NCBI GenBank assembly: GCA_038501195.1
Contig: JBBPUQ010000008.1
Coordinates: forward strand, 1,096,001-1,160,000
Direction of reading: 5' to 3'
DNA: 64,000 nucleotides
Source of the DNA: Nemania diffusa
Lineage: Eukaryota > Ascomycota > Sordariomycetes > Xylariales > Xylariaceae
The translations under genes were made by a program, and so were the position numbers. Of this stretch, positions 56,445 through 64,000 are shown one piece after another. Position 1 is the first letter of the stretch. Every line of letters begins with the position of its first letter. Under the pieces are notes generated by a model. That model searched no databases, was not told the DNA's origin, and saw nothing but the letters and a program-made list of their open reading frames with translations.

Positions 56445-58024
56445 ATGGACGCACGTGTTATGCAAGACATCGACGGCTATTCGACTTCCTGTGCTAATGT
56501 AAGTCGGTTGATCACCACCGAACCGTAGCACATCGGCCGGATGCTTGGCCGAGTGCCCAGACTGTTTCGTCATTAACACAGAACAGGGTGCTGAGACCTT
56601 TTACGACAACTCTGCAGACTTCACTCAGCAATTTGCATCTACCAACTTTTGGGATACTATCGACGACTCGTCTCCCTCGAGTTTTGTGAACTCAGCGGCG
56701 GCCTCAGTCTCGCTGCAAACACCAAGCACGACCGCCAATTCGCCGGCTTCTCAGACATCCGCCGAGTTGCCTACTAAGCCGAGACGCCAGTCTCACAAAC
56801 ACAGCATTCCCGGGAAATCCGGCCCTAAGAAGCGGAGGTGCTCGGAGGAATCGAAGACAGCGAGAGTTATCCAGGATCCGTCCGCACTAGACTGCTCTGA
56901 CTACTGGCTTCACTTCGATAGTGACAACGAAAGCATAGATCAGTTCCTGGATTACAGCTCGCAGGACATCAAGCACGTAGGTCCCCTTTATTCTGCATCT
57001 ACGTGTGGCGGAGAAAAGGGGACGGATGCTAGCTTTTCATTGAACTTCGCTGAGTCTTTCGCTGATGCACAGGTCAGGTCGCCGAGTCTAAGCCGTCCTC
57101 TTCCAAAGACAAGCACGGTCGGGACGACCGGCGACACAAACAAAGTGGCTCTTCCGCCAGTGACAAGTGAACTCATCGACGATAGCGCTCTAGACCAAGC
57201 GCTCTCAGATGATGATGATCTATTTTCCATGGCTTTAGTTCACGAATTAGGAAAGGCAACAACTAGCGCACCAGCGCCACCGCCACCTGAAGCCCAAGAG
57301 AGGCTGTACTCTACTCCCCTGAGCTGGGAGCAACCCCGCCCAGGTTATCACATGAATTACCTGAACACAAATATGCCCATCGGCGACGTCGAACGTCAAC
57401 GTCTTTTGGCAATCGCTCTTGGCACAGGGCAAACACAAGCGCAGCAAAGCGCCCGACCACCAGCGGTGGCGGATTTTCACTTTGAGATGACGCAGAGCCC
57501 TTCGGATTCAACAAGCAACACGCCAGAACCGAAGCCGCGAACGACGGCAACGAGACCCGCTCCGCTTTCGCGAAAGAACTCGTCAGAAACTGGGGAGAAA
57601 ATGAAAGACAAGCCAAAAAATAACGAACGTGCTGCTCACAACGATATCGAGAGGAAGTACCGCACCAACCTGAAAGATAAAATTGCCGAACTGCGTGATG
57701 CCATACCATCTCTCCGTGCTATACCGGAGGATGACGATCCAAACTCACCGGCTGGTTCATCGAGGACAGCACCCAAGGTTAGCAAGGCAAGTATTCAATA
57801 CCATCTAAATCATGAATTTATATTAACAAATCTGTTAGGGCACAGTACTCACCAAGGCAACCGAGTACATCCACCAACTGGAGCGACGGAATCGCTCGGT
57901 AGCCCAGAAGAACGAGGAGTTGGCCCGGAGACTGCAAGCCTTTGAGCAACTTGTTGGTGCTCCTCCCGGATCTAACTGGCGGCCTCAAGGCTATGGAGGC
58001 CCTGTCTACAACCAACGTTTCTAA
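56445..58024 (+). CDS. SREBP-type bHLH transcription factor without membrane segment
   Basis: join(56445..56498,56587..57786,57839..58024) encodes 479 residues. Exon 1 gives 18 codons and joins in phase 0. The second intron is GC-AG: exon end AAG, donor GCAAGT, acceptor TTAG. Only this choice keeps the helix-2 pattern KVSKGTVLTKATEYIHQLE. The basic region at about 364-380 reads AHNDIERKYRTN, with Tyr376 in the position where most bHLH proteins have Arg; this Tyr is the hallmark of SREBP-family factors that bind both E-box and SRE sites. A short leucine-zipper-like extension (RNRSVAQKNEELARRLQAF) follows. The N-terminal 350 residues are disordered, Ser/Asp-rich with acidic activation-like segments and a bipartite NLS (KHSIPGKSGPKKRR). 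No transmembrane segment is present, so unlike SrbA/Sre1 it cannot be a membrane-released factor; SrbB-, Cph2- or GlcD-like proteins are better comparisons. Target genes unknown. Confidence 0.88.
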
Positions 58025-59039
58025 TGAGCCTCCATCAACTTGCCACAACCGCAATACGCGCACGCGTTCAAATATACTAGGCGCGGAAAGTTTTCGATCA
58101 ATTGCATTTATCGGCGTTTTCCCGGTACAGGTGTTTCAGAGGAAAACAAAACTGGGCGGATCTACTGTACCGCAGACCACACTCATCTCACAAATCTGAC
58201 GAAGGCATGAAGTAATGAAACTGGTTCGGGGGCGAGAAAAAGGCACCTCTAGACTACATGACCCTGCATATTTTCTACCTACCCTTTCCAGTTCAACTTT
58301 GTCATGCTTTCTTGCTTCTCGCCCATACATCACAAAAATTAGCGGTGAAGTTAACAGCACAATCAACGCATGGATGGAAAACTGGGGTGGATGGGCTGGC
58401 TGTTTTGATTTTTATTCCCCTTGATGTTCCTTATACGATACCACCACTTCGCTTTAGAAGTTTCGTGTGCATATACATTTGACATACACGAAAACCATCT
58501 CTAGGATGGATTGCATCTGCGTATTGCATTGGTCGATAGAATCGAACGACTTACCTAGGGCCGGATATCATTTAAGGCTTCGTGGCTGGTACACAAGCTT
58601 CACCGCTTGCTAATACCAAAGTTAAACAAGAACTTATCAATATACTTACATGATATCGAAATGATATCTATTTTACAACTACTTGAACTTTGATATCTCT
58701 ACTAAAGATGCGAGTGGGCCCATATTGATTTAATAAACCGGATGACGGTATATATATACATATCGGCCTCCTTACTAACTATCGCTAAACGAAGCTGTTA
58801 TAGCGTAACTGGTGACGGTATATAGGTATGGGACAACAACTACATAGGCGGTACCATAATACTAGCTTATAATCCCTGTGATGGTATTGGCCTGGATGAG
58901 TATCTCATGCATCTACTCTGCTATACTCTGGTTATATATACAGATATTCTTACATGGTATTTTGGGACTGCATTTCGTAGCTGTTGGATTCGTTCTTATT
59001 TTGGTTGTGTGGTATTCTTGCCTGCACGGCGTAGAGCCT
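58025..59039. other. Convergent intergenic region
   Basis: 3' flanks of the bHLH gene and ICP55. A/T-rich, with a duplicated GACGGTATATA motif at about 58743-58753 and 58813-58823. No gene supported. Confidence 0.4.
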
Positions 59040-60560
59040 TTAGCTTCTAAGCGCCTCAATATCCTCGACTTCTTTAACTGCCTCGGTAGTCAGAATGAAG
59101 GGATTATCATCGCCGACAGCAATACTATCCTCGATACGCACGGCCAAGCCGCGGAAATGCTGAGGGAACCGCTCGTCATCGGGCACGTACACGCCGGGCT
59201 CGATCGTGATGCAGTAGCCTTCTTTAAGGGGCACGTTTCGCGGATAGCCAGGCACGTCATGTACGTCTAGGCCGATATAGTGCCCGACATGGTGCGGGAA
59301 GAGCACGTCCATCGCGTTCCCGCTGAGGTCGAAGCCGAGCTGCGCGAGCTCCTGGCGCAGGCCGCGCTCGGCGACGCCGTGCAGCTTGTCGAGCGTCAGG
59401 TTGGCGCTCGCGCGGCAGAGCGACACGGCCGAGCGCTGGGCCTTGAGCACGGCGCCGTACAGGTCGCGCTGCGCGGGGCTGAACTTGCCGGACAGGGGCC
59501 ACGTGCGCGTGATGTCGGTGATGTAGGTGCCGTACTCGCCGCCGGCGTCGACGAGGACCATCTCGCCGGGCTCCAGCGGCGCGTTATTCAGCGTGTAATG
59601 GATCAGCTGGCCGCGCGGCCCGCCGGCGACGACGGGGATGTACGCCTGCCCGTCGAGCCCGGAGGTCTGGTAGGTGTACTCGAGGAAGGCGGCGAGGTCC
59701 TTCTCGGACGCCCAGGGGCGCCGCATCGCGGCCGTCAGAGCGCGGCCCGACGCCTGCCCCGCGCGCCGCATGTTCGCGATCTCGGCGGGCGACTTCGCCA
59801 CGCGCAGGGCGTTGGCGTGCGGGCGCAGCGGCTGGAACGAGGCACCACGCGGCGCCGCGCGCCTCAACGTTCCCCCGAACGCCGTCTCCGCGCCGTCGCG
59901 CGCGAGCTCGGCGTCCGTGAACACCGTCTCCACGCCCTTTAGCGCGGCGGCCAGCAGCTCGTCCGCGCGCCCGATGTCGCCCGCCTCGTCGGCGTTCCAC
60001 ACGTCCCGCGCGGCGTCGACGCCGCTCCACGGCCCGCTCCACTGCTCCGCGCGCGCGTCCTTGGGGCGGCAGAGAAGGTGGAAGACGTAGTCGCCGCCGC
60101 CGGTCCTGCGCAGCACGGCGAGGGAGGAGGGCTCGCTGAAGCCGGTGAGGTACAGGAAGTTGGACTCCTGCCGGAAGGCGTGGAACACGGCGCCGCTGCG
60201 GTACGTGACGTCGGCGGCGCGCAGCACCGCGGCCGAGTTCGCCGGGAGCAGGGCGCACAGCGCGGTGCGCCGCTCGTGGTACTCCTGCGCCGTTATGCCC
60301 GGCGTCAGCTCGCCGGGCGCGAGCAGGTGGGGGTGGGTTTCGTGGACGGGCTGGCCGAAGAGGAGTTGGGAGGCGGGGACGGAGGTCGAGTAGGCTCGGG
60401 TGGCGGCGGTATGGGTTTTTAGTTTCGGGGGAGGTGGGATTCGGGCTGGTCTGAGTGGCAGTGACGAAGTTGAAATTACTCTTGTTTGGAGATGCGTTGG
60501 GTGGTTTGGCTGCTCAATGCATCTTTTGAGCTGCCGTAGAGGCAATCTACTTGGTTTCAT
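59040..60560 (-). CDS. ICP55: Mitochondrial intermediate-cleaving aminopeptidase Icp55
   Basis: Single exon of 506 residues, ATG at 60558-60560. Icp55 is an aminopeptidase-P-like metalloenzyme that trims one residue from proteins after presequence cleavage in the mitochondrial matrix or inner membrane, removing N-degron residues. The first 60 residues are Arg/Ser/Thr-rich with almost no acids, a typical presequence. The AMP_N domain follows at about 85-250 (GITAQEYHERRTALCALLP, SNFLYLTGFSEP). The pita-bread metallopeptidase domain has all five ligands: Asp338, Asp349 (VDAGGEYG and ITDITRTWP), His427 (HHVGHYIGLDVHD), Glu454 (TIEPGVY) and Glu477 (RIEDSIAV). Length agrees with fungal Icp55 (about 490-510). 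The middle is very GC-rich, which creates 220-codon shadow frames on other frames and strand. Xaa-Pro aminopeptidase of another subtype is the alternative, but the presequence favours Icp55. Confidence 0.93.
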   Translation of the reverse strand: MKPSRLPLRQLKRCIEQPNHPTHLQTRVISTSSLPLRPARIPPPPKLKTHTAATRAYSTSVPASQLLFGQPVHETHPHLLAPGELTPGITAQEYHERRTALCALLPANSAAVLRAADVTYRSGAVFHAFRQESNFLYLTGFSEPSSLAVLRRTGGGDYVFHLLCRPKDARAEQWSGPWSGVDAARDVWNADEAGDIGRADELLAAALKGVETVFTDAELARDGAETAFGGTLRRAAPRGASFQPLRPHANALRVAKSPAEIANMRRAGQASGRALTAAMRRPWASEKDLAAFLEYTYQTSGLDGQAYIPVVAGGPRGQLIHYTLNNAPLEPGEMVLVDAGGEYGTYITDITRTWPLSGKFSPAQRDLYGAVLKAQRSAVSLCRASANLTLDKLHGVAERGLRQELAQLGFDLSGNAMDVLFPHHVGHYIGLDVHDVPGYPRNVPLKEGYCITIEPGVYVPDDERFPQHFRGLAVRIEDSIAVGDDNPFILTTEAVKEVEDIEALRS

Positions 60561-61721
60561 GGCGAAACTGTGTGAGATGGTAGGCTATATGAATGGTCCT
60601 CTTCGCATCGTGAGAAAACTTAGAGAGATCGACTCTGAGAATATGAGATGTGACGATTAGCTAGTATTGTGGCATGATTAATGATCTTGGCTACTTTCAA
60701 GAAAATATTTAGAATGCGAAGAGCAATTCAAAATATTCTAATGCATTAAAAAGAAGGCAAGTTCGTCGATAGACAGCTAAAAGATTTGGTAGTTAGTGAC
60801 GTCTCTCGGTGTGGATTTTGAGGCGCAAAGATGGCTTCCACCTATGGTTTCATTCTCCAACGGTTTCCTGCCTACCCTAGAATACCTATTTAGATTAGTT
60901 ATAGAATATTTAGTGGAAATTCCAAGACATTTCCTAAATAGGTAGTAAAAGTTTAATGGGCTTGAATCTGAACGAGGAATAGCGCTGAATGGTTGCTGTG
61001 CACCGCGCTGAAAGCTACGGTAGTGGGGTAGAGTTGGGGCTTGTGCTCAAATATTATTGTTTGTTTTGTTGTGCTATAGCCCTATTAGGACAGGCGTGGG
61101 GCTGGCAGCAGCGGGCTCAGTAGAATTGTTAGTGCATGTGCCCCGTGCACGCCACTGTTCCACGGCTCCACGGTGAATACCGACAGCTCTGCACGCTTTC
61201 TTCCTACACGCTTGCTCACCCTATCCCATCCCTCTGTCGTTCGCTCCCATTGAAGCCGCATTGCATGTTCGTCGGCGTTCCGCATTGGCGTGTTTGTCCT
61301 GATTTTTAGCCATTGATTCTGACTAGAGCCTCTCGGGAGTTTGTCTGTGTTTCAATGTCCTCCTAAAACTCAGTAGAGCTCGCGTCGTGCCGCCTTAATC
61401 CGACACGCTCTCTAGGTACCTAGACTCGCGTGTGCACGCTACAGACAAAGTAAGATATGGAGCCCCTCCCTATTTGCCAACACCTCAGCAACAACCCAAG
61501 CTGCTTTTATGCTCTGGCACTAACTTGAGTCCTTTGCTACCAGGCACGCGAATAAACTTTATAGTTGTCGAGTTGCATATCCACGACTTCGCTGTCGACT
61601 TGGTATCAGTTGCAACAGCTATATAACCTTAAACTCGAACTCGATTCGGCACCTCCCACCAGCCTCCCTCGATTCCGTATCCATTCTCCATTCCCACCGA
61701 GCATGGTCAACAGTCTATTAT
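60561..61721. promoter_or_regulatory. Divergent intergenic region of ICP55 and DBF4
   Basis: A 1.16-kb region shared by two divergent genes. On the DBF4 side it has CGCG-core sites: CTCGCGTC at about 61379-61386, CTCGCGTG at about 61426-61433 and ACGCGAA at 61546-61552, resembling MBF/SBF sites but without an exact ACGCGT. No other gene was seen. Confidence 0.4.
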
Positions 61722-63898
61722 ATGGCAGCTGTATCCCTATCACCAAGACCCATCGAGTTTTCGGCCATGTCGAGTCGACGAATTCCTCTGTCTTCCAACC
61801 AGAATGCCGCCAATTCCCCTCTTCGGAGCACTGCTCTTAAGCAGAAGCGCACCTTAGCCCAGCTCCAACGAGAAGAGCCCTATGGCCAGCCACCGCCTGC
61901 TAAGAAGCTGGTTCTCGATGCCAGCACCCAGCGCGTAGTGAAGTCACCGTCTCAACAACCACGCGTTTCCAAGAGCCAAATTCCCGTTCAAACACGCCGC
62001 CCTACTAATAACACAGTTGACATAAAGCTAGCTCGTGAGAGAGCTGCAGCCCGTCAGCAGCAACAGCAGGAGGCGGCCGCCGGGCCTGAGTATACTGAAA
62101 AAGATGTTGAAGAAATTCAAGTGTGGAAAAACCATCACCGAGCCAGGTTTCCAAAATCCCTCTTCTACTTTGACCAGATTCCCAGTGATGTAGCTCACAG
62201 GTTGAAAAAGCAGATAGCTGCACTTGGAGGTGTAAGTCTCGACAAGACGAATCTGGCACAACTCATGGTTGATATCATTCTTTACTAACACGAGATCTAC
62301 AGCGTGAGACTGCTTTCTTTTCCGTCGACGTTACTCATGTTGTCACGAGTCGGACCATTCCTGCTGAAGACACTACCCGTGACAATGGCCATAGCATAGC
62401 CGCCGAGAAGGAGACAGCTCAACCAGAGCCAGAACAGGCCGAAACAATCAATCCCTCGTTACTCACACGATTTAACAGCACATCAACCACGAGAAAGCTC
62501 TTCGATGCCGACTTGCGTGCCCGTGTCCATAGAATACCGCCTCAGCCCAATGACCAAGCCCTGAGGATACCAAAGAAAGCCGTGGATATTTTGATACGAG
62601 CTAGGGATATGAAAAAGAAGATATGGCCTGTAGAAAAACTGTTTCGAATGACGGCGTTACTTCTTGAGACCGACGCCTACCGTAGTGTTGAGATAGCATA
62701 TGGACGCCGAAAGCCCGCCCCTACTACACAGCCAGAAGCCCGAGGGGCCGAGGATAGTAATTTGTTACGGCTCCTCCAGAAAGAGCGGACGAACGGTCCT
62801 ACAGATGAGCTTACCTACTTCAAGGGTCCCTACCTCTACGTTTACGATATCGAAGAGAAGCAGAAGCCTATAATGATTAGAGAATACAACAAGGTGTCGG
62901 ATAGATCGAAGGGTGAATGGCCACAGTTTCAGACTGCTCCTCTAGGGCGATGTCCCTTTGTCGAGGACTCGGAGGTGAGGGAAGCCAGACAGGCAAAAGA
63001 GGCAGCCAAAGAAGCCCAGCAAAAAGCTCGTGCCAGAGCTGCGAGTCAAGAAACTGCCCCTGAGGTCAAACCTGTACTTCAGCCGCCTAGGATGGCGCCT
63101 CCTAAACCGGTCACTGGAAAACGAACACTACGCGAGATGGAGCAGGGCCATAACCGTCAATCCAGCGTGACGCCAGCCGATTTTCCAAGTCGCTCCCGCA
63201 GCCTAGGAGTAGAGAATTTGGACTTCTCTCGCAAAGCATTTACCAGCCACGCTGCAACTGGCCGTTTACTCGCTGGTGAGCCTGTAGCGTCTGGTGTACA
63301 GCCGTCCAACGTGACGTCGGCCATTCGATCCCAAATGATCTCCTCCACTGCTACGACCCCTGGTGTTATTACCGGTCTGAGCAAAGAAGTTCATTGTCTC
63401 CAGCGCCAGGTTCTCAAATGGCCCTCAGCAGCTATGTCACGGGATCAAAGCTCTCGGCACAATCCTGAGACTAGCTTTCGCGAAGACAACTCGAGCAAGC
63501 GCCCACCAACACTGGGCCGGACCTCGAGTCGCAAGCTAGAACTTATTAATGAGAGTGCTAAGGAAACTGAGGGAAGTCAAGACTCTCGATCAACTAAGCG
63601 AGCCGCTTCTCGAAAGAGGCAGTGTGATCGCGAACTCAAGCCGGGATACTGCGAGAATTGTACTGAGAAGTACTCTGATTTTGACGAGGTAAGACGAAAA
63701 GATGTGTTCATTCAGCCGTATTATTTATTAACTTTGCTGTAGCATATCGAGTCGGAAAACCATCGGAAATTCGCCGATAATGAGGAAAACTGGGTGCAGT
63801 TGGATAATCTACTGGCACAGCTAGGACGTATGCCTAAACGCCATACTTGGAAGCCAACATGGAGTCACCCTTCAGAGCCTGAGATGTTCAGGCCTTGA
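61722..63898 (+). CDS. DBF4: Dbf4, regulatory subunit of the Cdc7 kinase
   Basis: join(61722..62231,62303..63688,63743..63898) encodes 683 residues; introns of 71 and 54 nt join in phase 0. Dbf4 (Dfp1/Him1, NimO in Aspergillus) activates Cdc7, which phosphorylates Mcm2-7 at origins. Motif N (BRCT-like) lies at about residues 125-200, crossing the first intron: VWKNHHRARFPKSLFYFD, then SVDVTHVVTSRTIP. Motif M is KGPYLYVYDIEEKQKPIMIREY at about 340-361. Motif C is a CCHH zinc finger: Cys620, Cys623, His633 and His639, split by the second intron, followed by FADNEENWVQLDNLL. A poly-Gln/Ala stretch is at about 113-122. A second in-frame ATG at 61767 is possible; the first is chosen for its fit with fungal orthologue starts. 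The three motifs in order make the call firm. Confidence 0.95.
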
Positions 63899-64000
63899 GG
63901 TTTTCGACGTTGATGCCGCCTTTTGCGATTCTTTCAAGCTAAAATCTCCAGCACTTGCTACAGTATCCCTCTTGCAACCACACCAGACGTTTTCATTTGC

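Noticed and set aside
59280..60258. Long GC-rich open frames of 220 and 224 codons
   Set aside because: They overlap ICP55, whose frame has all five metal ligands; Arg/Ala/Gly-rich composition shows they are shadows of GC-rich coding DNA.

Overview
The window is nuclear DNA from a filamentous ascomycete, most likely a Sordariomycete. The evidence is 17 to 18 protein genes with short spliceosomal introns (about 45 to 340 nt, mostly 50 to 100) carrying GTAAGT/GTATGT-like donors, CTAAC/CTGAC-like branch sites and YAG acceptors. The gene content is also fungal: DASH subunit Duo1, Tvp18, Aim21, a SurE-TTL Pby1 protein and a SesB-like NACHT protein. No rRNA, confident tRNA, intact transposon, CRISPR array or bacterial gene was seen. 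The assignment below the level of Pezizomycotina is inference.

Layout. 1-1605 (-): 5' part of an unrecognised Ser/Pro-rich protein running off the left edge. 3475-7131 (+): an NLR-like gene (alpha/beta-hydrolase plus NACHT) whose exons join cleanly but which has one in-frame amber codon; an AT-rich block lies 5' of it and a decayed reading frame 3' of it. 7952-9043 (-): possible OB-fold protein. 9737-11971 (+): NDC80. 12395-13558 (-): tail-anchored orphan. 15274-16117 (+): VPS25. 16337-19103 (-): BRCT scaffold Rtt107/Brc1. 21431-24325 (-): PBY1 (SurE plus tubulin-tyrosine-ligase-like). 25359-26717 (-): unrecognised basic, CDK-site-rich protein. 28061-28950 (+): DUO1. 29216-30616 (-): RNase H2 subunit B. 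31492-34049 (+): MCM10. 35345-38203 (-): AIM21. 42676-43418 (-): TVP18, hidden in four small exons. 44939-46603 (+): an isolated cytochrome P450. 49554-50356 (-): DOPA 4,5-dioxygenase-like protein. 56445-58024 (+): SREBP-type bHLH factor with a GC-AG intron. 59040-60560 (-): mitochondrial aminopeptidase ICP55. 61722-63898 (+): DBF4.

Genes for DNA replication, repair and chromosome segregation are strikingly common (NDC80, RTT107, DUO1, RNH202, MCM10, DBF4). Several have ACGCGT (MluI cell-cycle box) elements in the flanking intergenic DNA, including two 21 bp apart upstream of DUO1 and one in the shared RNH202/MCM10 promoter. The region from about 38 to 56 kb is gene-poor: it holds three recognisable genes and long intergenic stretches with scattered TAGGTA/TACCTA motifs, simple repeats and possible gene relics.

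Exon coordinates were derived by hand from reading-frame continuity, splice consensus and remembered family patterns. No alignment or transcript data were available.
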